Assembly: GCA_025060675.1 (NCBI GenBank)
Contig: JANXBI010000033.1
Location: 1 to 31,431 of the forward strand
Source: Candidatus Caldatribacterium sp.
GTDB taxonomy: Bacteria; Atribacterota; Atribacteria; Atribacterales; Caldatribacteriaceae
DNA: 31,431 nt
Direction: 5' to 3'
The notes below the pieces were generated by a model. That model had not been told where the DNA came from, ran no database searches, and saw nothing but the letters and a program-made list of their open reading frames with translations. Made by a program: the position numbers and the translations under genes. Positions within the stretch are counted from its first letter, which is position 1. Every line of letters starts with the position of its first letter. Positions 14,851 through 23,299 of the stretch are shown here, one piece after another.

Positions 14851-15390
14851 GTGGGAAAACCTGAGCACAGCGTTGCCTTGGGTCGAAGCTTTGAGAAGGT
14901 GAACGCAATCCTTGAAAAGCACAAGTACGATCCCTCTAATCTCATTGGCATTCTCCAGGAAATTCAGGAAGAGTACCGTTACCTTCCCGAGGAGATTCTC
15001 ACCTATGTAGCTACAGCTCTGCGGGTTTCGCCAGCCTATGTTTATGGAGTGGCAACCTTTTATGCGCAATTCTCCCTTAAGCCGAAGGGGAAACACATTA
15101 TTCGGGTTTGCGATGGGACGGCGTGTCACGTTAAGGGGTCTGAAAGGGTTTTGAAGGCGATACGAGAGCATCTTGGTCTTCGGGAAGGTGAACAGACGAC
15201 GCCGGATTTGCTCTTTACCGTGGAAACGGTAGCCTGTATTGGGGCCTGCGCTCTTGCTCCTGCCCTTATGGTAAACGAGGAGGTTCATGGGCTTATGGAC
15301 GAGGAAAAGGTGCGGGAACTCCTTGAATCATACATGGAGAAAGAGGAAGGAGAGGCGTCCGATGGTCTTCAGGGACAGAAGGGAGCTTGA
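14851..15390 (+). CDS. hydC: HydC, NuoE-like [2Fe-2S] subunit of the bifurcating hydrogenase
   Basis: The 179-residue protein matches the 24-kDa NuoE family: a helical N-terminal half ('VNAILEKHKYDPSNLIGIL', 'YLPEEILTYVATALRVSPAYVYGVATFYAQFS', the second quoted in two parts of the same helix-turn region) and a thioredoxin-like half with C87, C92 (C-x4-C) and C129, C133 (C-x3-C) for one [2Fe-2S] cluster. In trimeric hydrogenases this subunit joins HydB in NADH oxidation. I chose GTG 14851 because GGAGGTG (14838-14844) sits six bases upstream; the frame is open back to a TTG at 14830. Its 3' end overlaps the hydB start by 29 bases, so translation is coupled. Confidence 0.92.
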   Translation: MGKPEHSVALGRSFEKVNAILEKHKYDPSNLIGILQEIQEEYRYLPEEILTYVATALRVSPAYVYGVATFYAQFSLKPKGKHIIRVCDGTACHVKGSERVLKAIREHLGLREGEQTTPDLLFTVETVACIGACALAPALMVNEEVHGLMDEEKVRELLESYMEKEEGEASDGLQGQKGA

Positions 15391-17266
15391 GGAACGTATC
15401 CAAGAACTCAAGGCGCAATATGCGGGAAAGCGGCGTGTCCTCGTCTGTGGAGGTCTTGGGTGTCTTGCCAAAGGTGCCCAAGCTGTCTTTGAGAGATTCC
15501 AAGAAGTTCTTGCCCAAGAAGGGTTGGACTGGACGGTTGCCAAGGGTGATGACCACAGAAATGTCCCGCAGCTCGCCCGCACAGGGTGCATGGGGCTTTG
15601 CGAGGCGGGACCTCTTGTCACTATTGAACCTTTGGGTATCCTCTATCTCCGTGTCCGTCCAGAAGACGTTGAGGACATCGTAGAACACACCCTCAAAAAA
15701 GGTACTCTTGTTGAGCGCCTTGTGTATCGGGAAGAGCGCAATGGACACGTACAGCAGTGGCCACTCATGAAGGACGTTCCTTTCTACCGGCGGCAGGTGA
15801 AGATTGCCCTTCGGAATTGTGGGAGTATTGATCCAGAAAATCTTGACGAGTATTTGGCTCACGATGGATACCTGGCCTTGGCAAAAGCTATCACCGAGAT
15901 GACCCCTGATGAGGTCATCGGAGAGGTTATGAAGTCTGGTCTTCGAGGCCGCGGTGGTGGGGGATTCCCAACAGGTCGAAAGTGGCAGTTCGCTCGCATG
16001 GTCAAAGCGGATCAGAAGTACATTATCTGTAACGGTGACGAGGGAGACCCTGGGGCCTTTATGGATCGGAGCGTCATGGAGGGGGATCCCCACTCGGTTA
16101 TCGAGGGTATGGCTATTGCTGGATACGCCATAGGGGCAAGCGAAGGGTACATCTACGTCCGGGCTGAATATCCGCTCGCGGTGAAACGACTTCGTAAGGC
16201 GATTGAGGATGCTCGAAGCGCAGGGCTTTTGGGTCGAAACATTCTGGGGACCTCCTTCTCCTTTGACGTCCACATCCGTGAGGGAGCAGGGGCTTTCGTG
16301 TGTGGTGAGGAAACAGCACTCATTGCCTCTATCGAAGGGAAACGAGGGATGCCGAATCCTCGACCGCCTTATCCGGCACAGAAGGGACTTTGGGGGAAGC
16401 CGACGGTCATCAACAACGTGGAGACCTTGGCCAACATTCCAGCGATTATCCTTCGAGGTGCCGAATGGTTCCGTTCTTTCGGTACCGTCACGAGTCCGGG
16501 AACGAAGACCTTCGCTCTGGCAGGGAAGATTAAAAACACCGGTCTTGTTGAAGTTCCGATGGGTATTACCTTGCGAGAGCTCATCTTTGAGGTTGGGGGA
16601 GGCATCCAGAATGACAAGCGGTTCAAGGCCGTACAGATTGGTGGTCCCTCGGGAGGATGCTTGACTGAGCACCACCTCGATCTCCCAGTGGATTATGACT
16701 CTCTGTGTGGAGCAGGGGCTATCATGGGTTCTGGAGGGCTCATCGTTCTTGACGAAGACACCTGCATTGTCGAGGTTGCCCGTTTCTTCATGAGTTTCAC
16801 CCAGAGTGAGTCCTGTGGGAAGTGTGTTCCCTGTCGAGAAGGGACAAAGCACATGCTCAACATCCTCCAGAGGATTGTTGACGGCAAGGCGAGCCTTGAG
16901 GATCTCGCCCTCCTTGAAGAAACCGCTCTTGTGGTGAAGGATGCTTCTCTGTGTGGACTGGGGAAAACTGCACCAAATCCGGTACTTACGACGTTACGGT
17001 ACTTCCGTGACGAATACATCGACCATGTGGTACACCAGGTTTGTCCGGCCCGGGTATGCCAGGCAATGCGGGAGTTCTGGATCGATCCGGAGAAGTGTCG
17101 TGCCTGCGGGAAGTGTGCTCGAGTGTGTCCGGTTTCCTGCATTTCTGGCCGGCCCAAAGTTCCGTACGTTATCGATCAAGCAAAATGCATCAAGTGTGGT
17201 TCGTGTTTTGAAGCTTGTCCTTTTGATGCTATCGTGGTGCGCTGGAGGAGGAAGAGCAATGCGTGA
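15362..17266 (+). CDS. hydB: HydB, NuoF-like flavin and Fe-S subunit of the bifurcating hydrogenase
   Basis: The 634-residue protein has an N-terminal thioredoxin-like [2Fe-2S] domain (C29, C34; C76, C80). The NuoF core follows, with FMN- and NADH-binding segments ('GLRGRGGGGFPTGRKW', 'NGDEGDPGAFMDRSVMEGDP'), an SLBB region and the [4Fe-4S] motif 'ESCGKCVPCREG' with C531. The C-terminus carries two ferredoxin clusters ('CRACGKCARVCP', 'CIKCGSCFEACP'). This is the layout of HydB of electron-bifurcating hydrogenases, where its FMN is the proposed site coupling NADH, ferredoxin and H2. The ATG at 15362 is preceded by AAGGAGAGG; the frame continues upstream inside hydC without a ribosome site. 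The stop overlaps the hydA start by eight bases. NADH rather than NADPH use is assumed from the family. Confidence 0.95.
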   Translation: MVFRDRRELEERIQELKAQYAGKRRVLVCGGLGCLAKGAQAVFERFQEVLAQEGLDWTVAKGDDHRNVPQLARTGCMGLCEAGPLVTIEPLGILYLRVRPEDVEDIVEHTLKKGTLVERLVYREERNGHVQQWPLMKDVPFYRRQVKIALRNCGSIDPENLDEYLAHDGYLALAKAITEMTPDEVIGEVMKSGLRGRGGGGFPTGRKWQFARMVKADQKYIICNGDEGDPGAFMDRSVMEGDPHSVIEGMAIAGYAIGASEGYIYVRAEYPLAVKRLRKAIEDARSAGLLGRNILGTSFSFDVHIREGAGAFVCGEETALIASIEGKRGMPNPRPPYPAQKGLWGKPTVINNVETLANIPAIILRGAEWFRSFGTVTSPGTKTFALAGKIKNTGLVEVPMGITLRELIFEVGGGIQNDKRFKAVQIGGPSGGCLTEHHLDLPVDYDSLCGAGAIMGSGGLIVLDEDTCIVEVARFFMSFTQSESCGKCVPCREGTKHMLNILQRIVDGKASLEDLALLEETALVVKDASLCGLGKTAPNPVLTTLRYFRDEYIDHVVHQVCPARVCQAMREFWIDPEKCRACGKCARVCPVSCISGRPKVPYVIDQAKCIKCGSCFEACPFDAIVVRWRRKSNA

Positions 17267-19298
17267 TGCTGAGAAGAAAGTTGTCATTGTTGATGGTCAA
17301 GAGATTCCCCTGGAAGGGGAAAAGAATATTTTGGAAGTAGCAAAGAAAGTGAACATTGACATCCCGACGTTTTGCTACCACTCCGATCTCAGCGTGTACG
17401 GAGCATGCCGCATGTGCCTTGTAGAGGTCGAAGGAAGAGGTCTTATGCCCTCTTGTTCTACACCTCCAGAACCTGGCATGGTTATCCGCACGAGCACAGC
17501 AAGAGTTCTCGAGGCTCGTAGGATGATTGTGGAGCTTTACCTTGCAAACCACGATCGGGATTGTACAGTATGCGAACGAAATCTGAACTGTCGGCTGCAA
17601 GAGATGGCTTCCCGTATGGGTATCACGAAGGTCCGCTTTGGAGAGCGTACAGAAAAGCTCCCCAAAGATGAGTCGACCTTCTCCCTGGTGCGGGATCCGA
17701 ATCGCTGCATTCTCTGTGGGGATTGCGTTCGGGCTTGCCGGGAGATTGAGGGTATTGGCATTTATGACTTCACCCGTCGAGGAGCGAAGGCTCAGGTTGA
17801 GCCAGCTTTTGGGAAAAAACTCTCAGAGGTCGAATGCGTCTACTGTGGACAATGTGCGATTCGCTGTCCCACGGCAGCTTTGGTGGTAAAGTCTGAGCTT
17901 GACGCTGCCTGGAAAGCAGTCCTTGATCCAGAGAAGTTTGTTGTCGCCCAAATTGCTCCGGCGGTTCGGGTGGCCATTGGCGAAGCCTTTGGTCTCCCAC
18001 CCGGAGAAATTACCACTGGGAAGATTGTTGCTGCTCTTAAGAAAATTGGCTTTAATCGGGTGTACGATACCTCCTTCAGTGCGGATCTTGTGGTGGTCGA
18101 GGAGGCTGAAGAATTCTTCCGAAGGTTGCAGAACAATTCCCGTCTCCCTCAGTTTACGTCCTGTTGTCCCTCGTGGGTGGTTTTCGCTGAACGGAACTAC
18201 CCCTTCTACCTAGAACATCTGTCCTCGGTCCGTTCACCTCAGCAAGTCTTTGGCTCGGTCATTCGGAATTTTGTGTCGCAGATGGAGAACGTTCCAAACG
18301 AGCGACTTGTCTCTGTTTCCATCATGCCATGTGTGGCGAAGAAATTCGAAGCCCGGCGGGCGGAATACATCCACGATGGCATACCCGATGTCGACATTGT
18401 ACTCTCAGCACAGGAGACCATCAAAATGATTAAGATGGCAAACATCGACTTTCGAGAGCTTGATCCTGTGCCTTTTGACGTTCCTCTGAGCGCTGGAAGT
18501 GGTGCGGGAGTTCTTTTTGGAGTCACTGGAGGTGTGACCGAAGCAGTTCTCCGGTATGCTTATGAACGTCTGACGGGGAAAGAGCTCAAAGAGGTGGAGT
18601 TCAGAACGGTTCGAGGTTTTGAGAATGTCCGGGAGGCCGAGGTCGACTTCGATGGGCGATTGGTCCGGGTTGCCATTGTGCATGGCCTTTCCTATGCGCA
18701 GCGGCTCATCCAGGAAGTCCGAGAAGGGAAGCGTTCCTATGACTTTATTGAAGTCATGAACTGTCCTGGTGGGTGCATCGGAGGTGGGGGTATGCCCCTT
18801 GGTCATCCCGATTACCAGATGGTCCTCAAGAAGCGTGCTGAGGGGCTTTATAACGCTGACCGCTTAAGCCCGGTGCGTAAGGCCCAAGACAACCCAGCAG
18901 TGAAGTTTATCTACGAACGGTGGCTCAAGCATCCAGGAAGTGAGCTTGCTGAGCGATACCTCCATACTCACTACTACTCAAGACGACGCATTTCCGATGA
19001 AGTCATCCGCATTCAGGAAGCAAAGAGCGCCCGCAAGATTGATGTGGCCGTTTGCGTGGGGACAAGCTGCTACCTCAGGGGATCTTACAACATTCTGCAA
19101 CGGCTCCTCAAGATGGCAAAGGAGTATGGGGTTGAGGACCGCCTAAGTATTGGGGCAACGTTCTGCCTCGAGCGCTGTGCTAAGGGACCAAATATTCGGG
19201 TTAACGAAGAAGTTGTCTCTGGCGTGAGTGAGGAAAATCTTCGGGAGATTTTTGAGAACATTATCCTCCCAGAGCTTGAGAAAGTATACGAAGCTTGA
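17259..19298 (+). CDS. hydA: HydA, catalytic [FeFe] hydrogenase subunit
   Basis: The 679-residue protein has an N-terminal plant-type [2Fe-2S] domain (C39, C50, C53, C66). A His-ligated cluster motif 'NHDRDCTVCERNLNC' comes next, then two ferredoxin clusters (from C150 and C193) and the H-cluster domain with 'TSCCPSW' (C302, C303), 'MPCVAKKFE' (C358) and 'MNCPGGCIGGGG' (C502, C506). A C-terminal thioredoxin-like [2Fe-2S] domain follows (C599, C604, C636, C640). All catalytic and proton-relay positions are present, so it should be an active H2-forming subunit working with HydB and HydC on reduced ferredoxin and NADH. The ATG at 17259 has GGAGGAGGAAG upstream; the longer upstream frame is antisense-free hydB coding sequence in another frame. 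It needs HydE, HydF and HydG maturases, none of which is in the window. Confidence 0.96.
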   Translation: MRDAEKKVVIVDGQEIPLEGEKNILEVAKKVNIDIPTFCYHSDLSVYGACRMCLVEVEGRGLMPSCSTPPEPGMVIRTSTARVLEARRMIVELYLANHDRDCTVCERNLNCRLQEMASRMGITKVRFGERTEKLPKDESTFSLVRDPNRCILCGDCVRACREIEGIGIYDFTRRGAKAQVEPAFGKKLSEVECVYCGQCAIRCPTAALVVKSELDAAWKAVLDPEKFVVAQIAPAVRVAIGEAFGLPPGEITTGKIVAALKKIGFNRVYDTSFSADLVVVEEAEEFFRRLQNNSRLPQFTSCCPSWVVFAERNYPFYLEHLSSVRSPQQVFGSVIRNFVSQMENVPNERLVSVSIMPCVAKKFEARRAEYIHDGIPDVDIVLSAQETIKMIKMANIDFRELDPVPFDVPLSAGSGAGVLFGVTGGVTEAVLRYAYERLTGKELKEVEFRTVRGFENVREAEVDFDGRLVRVAIVHGLSYAQRLIQEVREGKRSYDFIEVMNCPGGCIGGGGMPLGHPDYQMVLKKRAEGLYNADRLSPVRKAQDNPAVKFIYERWLKHPGSELAERYLHTHYYSRRRISDEVIRIQEAKSARKIDVAVCVGTSCYLRGSYNILQRLLKMAKEYGVEDRLSIGATFCLERCAKGPNIRVNEEVVSGVSEENLREIFENIILPELEKVYEA

Positions 19299-19483
19299 AT
19301 ATTCCCAAAGGAGTAGGGCTCTGAGCGCATTGTTTCTGGGTCTAAAAGCGTTCAGGGCCCGGGTACTCTTGTTGGAATTTTATCGGGGTGTTTTTACGAT
19401 CCTGAAGAGGTTCTGTGAGGCGATAGCACCTAGCTTTGTAGCTCCCGATGTGGTTGCCTGTCGTTCGAGGAAGAAGGCAAACC
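19299..19483. other. Intergenic spacer after hydA, no gene seen
   Basis: No supported gene. A loose inverted repeat is visible (CTGAGCGC near 19321 with GCGTTCAG near 19348, one G-T pair), but no T-run follows it. I see no clear terminator for the hydrogenase operon, so read-through into the tRNA-Ser region is possible. Confidence 0.4.
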
Positions 19484-19512
19484 TTGTAAAAACTCTCCCG
19501 TCCTTCTATAAT
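19484..19512 (+). promoter_or_regulatory. Promoter of the tRNA-Ser / SRP RNA unit
   Basis: TTGTAA (19484-19489), an exact 17-base spacer and a perfect TATAAT (19507-19512) lie 22 bases upstream of the mature tRNA-Ser. It probably drives tRNA-Ser, the SRP RNA and at least part of dnaX-ebfC-recR-porCDAB, because no terminator stronger than four T residues is seen between them. Confidence 0.75.
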
Positions 19513-19534
19513 GTACCTGGGAAGGAGAGTGTGA

Positions 19535-19629
19535 GGAGAGGTGGCTGAGTGGACGAAGGCGCCCGCCTGGAGAGCGGGTAGGCAGGGATAGGACCTGCCT
19601 CGTGGGTTCGAATCCCACCCTCTCCGCCA
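19535..19629 (+). tRNA. tRNA-Ser (anticodon GGA)
   Basis: This is a 95-base class II tRNA. The acceptor GGAGAGG pairs with CCTCTCC, followed by discriminator G and an encoded CCA. The anticodon stem CCCGC/GCGGG carries the loop CTGGAGA (anticodon GGA), there is a long variable arm, and the T arm is GTGGG-TTCGAAT-CCCAC. The long variable arm and anticodon identify serine. Confidence 0.97.
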
Positions 19630-19632
19630 GGT

Positions 19633-19916
19633 TTGCCTCTAATCGTGCTAGACGGGGAGTTAGCGGTGCCCTGTACCTGCAATCCGCTATAGCAGGGTCG
19701 AATTCCGGCATGAGGTCCTTCCTTTCAGCGCTGGCTAGGAAAAAGGGGTGTTGAGGGTTGGGTCCTGCGCGACGAATCCTTGTTAACCCCGCCAGGCCCG
19801 GAAGGGAGCAACGGTACGCAAGGCTCTTCGGGTGCCGCAGGGGTGCCTGACCGGAGCTACCAGTCCTGGTACAGCTGGGAGGGAGTGATCGAGTGACGGT
19901 GCACGATTAGAGGCAA
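19633..19916 (+). ncRNA. ffs: Signal recognition particle RNA, large bacterial type with Alu domain
   Basis: About 284 bases bounded by perfectly complementary ends (16 bases at 19633-19648 with 19901-19916). The 5' part contains the Alu-domain signature (GGGGAGTTAGCGGTGCCCTG) and the S domain contains the conserved GNAR-type loop region CCCGGAAGGGAGCAACGG. This long form is known from Bacillus, Clostridium and Thermotoga rather than the short 4.5S RNA of E. coli. It begins only a few bases after tRNA-Ser, which suggests that both come from one transcript. The ends are set by the terminal helix; exact processing sites are not visible. Confidence 0.93.
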
Positions 19917-19944
19917 TTTTGTGGCCTTTTGTCGAGGTGTTCCC

Positions 19945-21525
19945 TTGTCGTACCTTGCACTGTATCGGAGATGGAGGCCATACCGTTTTGAGGATATCGT
20001 TGGCCAGGATGTCGCTGTCCGAGTCCTGGTGAGTGCGCTCCAGACACAACGGGTCGCCCACGCTTACCTCTTCTGTGGCCCCCGGGGCGTAGGGAAAACC
20101 ACTACCGCTCGAGTATTTTCTATGGCCCTAAACTGTGAGAAAGGTATTACTCCTGAACCCTGCGGAGAGTGTGCTTCGTGTGTGGCGATTCGGCAGGGAA
20201 AGGCTCTCGATGTGGTAGAAATCGATGCTGCATCGCATCGGGGTATTGATGAGGTACGAGAGTTGCGGGAAAACATCAAGTATGCCCCTCTTGAGTCTCG
20301 GTTTAAGGTATATATTATCGATGAGGTCCATATGCTCACCCAGGAAGCCTTCAATGCTCTTTTGAAAACCCTTGAAGAGCCACCAGAGCACGTCGTTTTT
20401 GTCCTTGCGACGACCGATCCGAAGCGTTTGCCCGAGACTATTCTCTCACGTTGTATCAAGCTCATTTTTAATCCTATTCCTCACGATGTTATCGTGAATC
20501 AGCTTGCCAAGATTGTCCATCGTGAAGGTTTTGTGGTTACCGAGGAAGTGCTGCACCTTGTTGCCCGCAAAGCCTTGGGGTCTTTACGGGATGCGGAGAG
20601 TCTCCTTGAGCAACTCTTCGCTCTTGGAGAGAAGGAGATCTCTCTTGCTATGGCGATGAAAGTCCTCCGGGATATAGAGCCTCGGGAGCTTGATGCCTTT
20701 CTGGAAGTTCTCCGGGGAGGTCATCTGGAAAAGGCCTTGCTCACTCTTGAAGAATGGCTTGCTCGGGGTCTTGGCCCAGAAGACATCGTGGGGAGTTTGA
20801 TTGCGTACTTTCGGGATCTCCTCGTGGTTACTCTGGTGACTGATTACAGCCCCCTCTTTGGTATCTCAAAGTCTCGATGGGGTGAGCTTGGAGCGCTTGT
20901 GCGTGATCTTTCTCCTCACCCCTTGCGGCATGTTCTTGATCGGCTCCGTACCCTTGAAGGGGATCTCCGTCGTCTCCCTTATGCCCGTGTTTTGCTTGAG
21001 GTTGCTCTTCTCGATATAATAGAATGCTTGGGGCAGAAGAGGGAGAACCTGTTGAAAACAGAGGACGTGCCTCAGGTAGATGCCTGGCAGGAGATTCTTA
21101 AAGAGGTCAAGCGCTCGAAAATATCGCTGTACGCGTTTCTACAGCTTGCTGAAGTCCGTTTCGAAGAGCCATCTCGACTGGTGATCGCCTTTGGTCCGGA
21201 TTGTCAGTTTCATAAAGAGAGTGTTGAGCGGCGAGAGAACCTTGAAATCCTTGAAAAAGCAGTGCTGCGCGTGCGGGGGGAGAAGTGTCAAATTGAATGC
21301 GTCCTGAAGGGAGAGGCTCCGCAGGTTGCGGTTGTTTCCAGGACGCCGGAAGAAAATAGAAAGGGAACGCGGGTGCGCTTGGAAGAACGGAATGCTCTGC
21401 CAGAGATTCTCGGTCTTTTTGGAGGAGCGGTTGTCCACTATGCCCCAAGCGAGCAGCCTAAAGGCAGGTGGGAAGATGCAGAATTGGAAAAATCTGATGA
21501 AGGAAGCTCAGAAGATGCAGGCTAA
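19945..21525 (+). CDS. dnaX: DNA polymerase III gamma/tau subunit
   Basis: This 526-residue clamp-loader ATPase opens with the classic 'LALYRRWRPYRFEDIVGQ'. It has Walker A 'GPRGVGKTTTAR', a four-Cys zinc module (CEKGITPEPCGECASC), Walker B 'VYIIDEVHML', sensor 1 'VLATTDPKRL' and the arginine-finger region 'LSRCIKL'. The C-terminal part (from ~370) is the variable tau-like extension. I looked for an A-rich slippage site that would give a separate gamma form and saw none. I chose TTG 19945 with GAGGTG five bases upstream, giving 'MSYLALYRRW' as in other DnaX proteins; a GTG at 19921 would add eight residues. The start follows the SRP RNA by 28 bases and the 3' end overlaps ebfC by 50 bases. 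Confidence 0.95.
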   Translation: MSYLALYRRWRPYRFEDIVGQDVAVRVLVSALQTQRVAHAYLFCGPRGVGKTTTARVFSMALNCEKGITPEPCGECASCVAIRQGKALDVVEIDAASHRGIDEVRELRENIKYAPLESRFKVYIIDEVHMLTQEAFNALLKTLEEPPEHVVFVLATTDPKRLPETILSRCIKLIFNPIPHDVIVNQLAKIVHREGFVVTEEVLHLVARKALGSLRDAESLLEQLFALGEKEISLAMAMKVLRDIEPRELDAFLEVLRGGHLEKALLTLEEWLARGLGPEDIVGSLIAYFRDLLVVTLVTDYSPLFGISKSRWGELGALVRDLSPHPLRHVLDRLRTLEGDLRRLPYARVLLEVALLDIIECLGQKRENLLKTEDVPQVDAWQEILKEVKRSKISLYAFLQLAEVRFEEPSRLVIAFGPDCQFHKESVERRENLEILEKAVLRVRGEKCQIECVLKGEAPQVAVVSRTPEENRKGTRVRLEERNALPEILGLFGGAVVHYAPSEQPKGRWEDAELEKSDEGSSEDAG

Positions 21526-21784
21526 ACTTGCAAAAATGCAGGAGGAGCTCCGGCAGAGGATAGTCGAGGCAACAAGTGGTGGAGGGATGGTGCGGGTTTC
21601 CTGTAATGGTCAACAGGAGATTGTGCGTATCACCATCGATCCGGAACTCCTTGAGGAAAAGGACGTAGAGATGCTCCAGGACCTTATCCTTGTTGCGGTC
21701 AACGAGGCACTCAATCGCTCTCGGGAGATGATGCAGGAAGAGCTTGCGAAAATCACTGGTGGTCTCAACATTCCTGGTCTGTGA
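21476..21784 (+). CDS. ebfC: YbaB/EbfC family nucleoid-associated protein
   Basis: This 102-residue protein has the standard YbaB/EbfC length and features: an N-terminal coiled coil ('MKEAQKMQAKLAKMQEELRQ'), then 'IVEATSGGGMVRVSCNGQQEIVRITIDPE' (two adjoining strands) and 'EMLQDLILVAVNEALNRSRE'. The family forms a tweezer-shaped dimer that binds DNA. The dnaX-ebfC-recR order is conserved widely in bacteria and supports the call. The ATG at 21476 has GGTGGGAAG immediately upstream, and lies inside the 3' end of dnaX in another frame. Confidence 0.95.
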   Translation: MQNWKNLMKEAQKMQAKLAKMQEELRQRIVEATSGGGMVRVSCNGQQEIVRITIDPELLEEKDVEMLQDLILVAVNEALNRSREMMQEELAKITGGLNIPGL

Positions 21785-22422
21785 AGGTGGGAGGAGTGCA
21801 GGAAGGGTACCCTGAGTCACTGGAGCGAGTCATCCGCGCTCTATCGAAGTTACCTGGTATTGGTCCGAAAAGTGCTCAGCGGCTTGCTTTTTACCTCGTT
21901 AAATCGCCTTCCGGTGAACTTGAAGAGCTCCTCCAGGCTCTTGAGAATATGCGACGCAAAATCCGCTTTTGTGTACGGTGTGGTTTTTTCAGCGAGGAAG
22001 AGCTTTGCCGTATCTGTCAAGAGCCATCCCGCGATAGCCATGTGCTCTGCGTCGTGGAACGACCCCAGGATATTTTTGCTCTGGAACGAGCAGGCTTCAG
22101 GGGGCGATACCACGTCCTTCAGGGGGTACTTTCGCCGCTTGCAGGAATTGGCCCTGAAGATATTCGCATCCCTGAGCTTTTGCAGAGAATTCGGGAAGAG
22201 ATGGTGAGGGAGGTGATTCTTGCTCTGAATCCATCGGTTGATGGGGAAGCGACAGCTCTCTACCTTGCGCAAAGACTCAGTGCTTTCCCAGTAAAGGTCA
22301 CGCTTATTGCCCGAGGATTACCCTCGGGAGGAGACCTTGAGTTTGCTGACGAGGTCACCCTCGCACAGGCTCTTGAAGGGCGAAGAGAAATTCGTGTCGG
22401 TCCAGGAAAGGGGGCTCTTTGA
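21781..22422 (+). CDS. recR: Recombination protein RecR
   Basis: This 213-residue protein has the helix-hairpin-helix 'LSKLPGIGPKSAQRLAFYL', the zinc finger 'CVRCGFFSEEELCRIC', and a Toprim region ('LCVVERPQDIFALERAG', 'EVILALNPSVDGEATALYL'), followed by 'RGLPSGGDLEFADEVTLAQAL'. RecR works with RecO and RecF in loading RecA at gaps. Its GTG start overlaps the ebfC stop by four bases; in-frame GTG codons at 21787 and 21796 are alternatives, as no start has an ideal ribosome site. The stop overlaps the start of the next gene (porC-like), which is unusual company for recR. Confidence 0.95.
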   Translation: MKVGGVQEGYPESLERVIRALSKLPGIGPKSAQRLAFYLVKSPSGELEELLQALENMRRKIRFCVRCGFFSEEELCRICQEPSRDSHVLCVVERPQDIFALERAGFRGRYHVLQGVLSPLAGIGPEDIRIPELLQRIREEMVREVILALNPSVDGEATALYLAQRLSAFPVKVTLIARGLPSGGDLEFADEVTLAQALEGRREIRVGPGKGAL

Positions 22423-22997
22423 CCTTGGAAAAACCTCTTGAAATTCGGTGGCATGGTCGGGGAGGGCAAGGAGTGGTAACCGCTTCTCGGATCCTTGCCG
22501 ATGCACTCTTGCGAGAAGGAAAGTACTTCCAGGCCTTCCCCGAGTATGGTCCAGAACGTATGGGTGCTCCCGTTAAGGCGTACAACCGTGTGAGTGATAC
22601 CCCCATTCGCATCCACTCGGGGGTCACAAGCCCAGAAATCGTTGTCGTGGTGGATCCCACGCTCCTTGGTGCTGTGGACGTGCTTGAAGGTCTTGCCAAA
22701 AATGGTACGGTGGTAGCGAACTTTCCTGGCACTCCTCAGGAACTCCGGGATCTTTTGCATTTTTCTGGTGGGACCGTTGCGGTGGTCGATGCTTCCCGAA
22801 TCTCTCGAGAGATTCTAGGAAGAGTGGTGGTCAACACTCCGATTCTTGGAGCGCTCTGCCGGGTACTCCCGCAAGTACGGCTTGAGAGTGTTCTTGAAGC
22901 GGTTCGAGCCCAGTTTGGGGAGAAGCTTCGGGCAGAAGTGGTGGAGAAGAACCTTGCATGCCTGCAGAGGGCGTATGAGGAGGCGCAAGTCGGATGA
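22419..22997 (+). CDS. porC: 2-oxoacid:ferredoxin oxidoreductase gamma subunit (pyruvate type likely)
   Basis: The 192-residue protein has 'EIRWHGRGGQGVVTASRILADAL' at its start and 'FPEYGPERMGAPVKAYNRVSD', both diagnostic of the gamma subunit family. 'VVVVDPTLLGAVDVLEGL' continues the fold. It is a structural subunit of the heterotetrameric complex that oxidatively decarboxylates a 2-oxoacid to its acyl-CoA and reduces ferredoxin. The gene starts at a TTG overlapping the recR stop, with GAAAGGGGG about five bases upstream (22406-22414). The gamma-delta-alpha-beta gene order matches the Thermotoga and archaeal pyruvate enzyme; 2-oxoisovalerate is the main alternative substrate. Confidence 0.92.
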   Translation: MTLEKPLEIRWHGRGGQGVVTASRILADALLREGKYFQAFPEYGPERMGAPVKAYNRVSDTPIRIHSGVTSPEIVVVVDPTLLGAVDVLEGLAKNGTVVANFPGTPQELRDLLHFSGGTVAVVDASRISREILGRVVVNTPILGALCRVLPQVRLESVLEAVRAQFGEKLRAEVVEKNLACLQRAYEEAQVG

Positions 22998-23281
22998 GTC
23001 GGCTGAAAACTTGGAAAGAACTCACCCCTGGTGGGCTTATCCTTGAAGCAGGAAATGCCCGTACGTACAAGACTGGTGACTGGAGAACGGAACGACCTCA
23101 GGTGGACAAAGCAAAGTGCATCAACTGCTTCTTCTGTTGGGCGTATTGTCCGGATGGTTCCATTATCGTTGATGCGGATAAGGGAACCATGGAAGGCTTC
23201 GATTACGACCACTGTAAAGGTTGTGGTATTTGTGCAAGTGTCTGCCCCAAGCAAGCTATAACTCTGGTTCCAGAGCGGTAG
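22994..23281 (+). CDS. porD: 2-oxoacid:ferredoxin oxidoreductase delta subunit (two [4Fe-4S] ferredoxin)
   Basis: The 95-residue protein is a dicluster ferredoxin subunit with 'CINCFFCWAYCPDGSI' and 'CKGCGICASVCPKQAI', both giving full C-x2-C-x2-C-x3-C sets. The N-terminal 'WKELTPGGLI' and 'GDWRTERPQVD' are typical of the PorD family. It carries electrons from the TPP/Fe-S centre of the beta subunit to free ferredoxin. Its ATG overlaps the porC stop by four bases. Confidence 0.94.
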   Translation: MSRLKTWKELTPGGLILEAGNARTYKTGDWRTERPQVDKAKCINCFFCWAYCPDGSIIVDADKGTMEGFDYDHCKGCGICASVCPKQAITLVPER

Positions 23282-23299
23282 GAAAGGAAGGGAGATTTC

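Noticed and set aside
15293..16852. Minus-strand frame of 519 codons
   Set aside because: Shadow of hydB. Long antisense frames are common opposite such genes, and this one has no domain or ribosome site.
19430..19711. Minus-strand frame of 93 codons containing a 'AERVGFEPT'-like segment
   Set aside because: It runs antisense through tRNA-Ser and into the SRP RNA. This peptide is a well-known artefact of translating the tRNA-Ser complement.
19945..21525. Programmed frameshift in dnaX giving a short gamma form
   Set aside because: No run of six or more A residues or other slippery heptamer with a following hairpin was seen in the gene.
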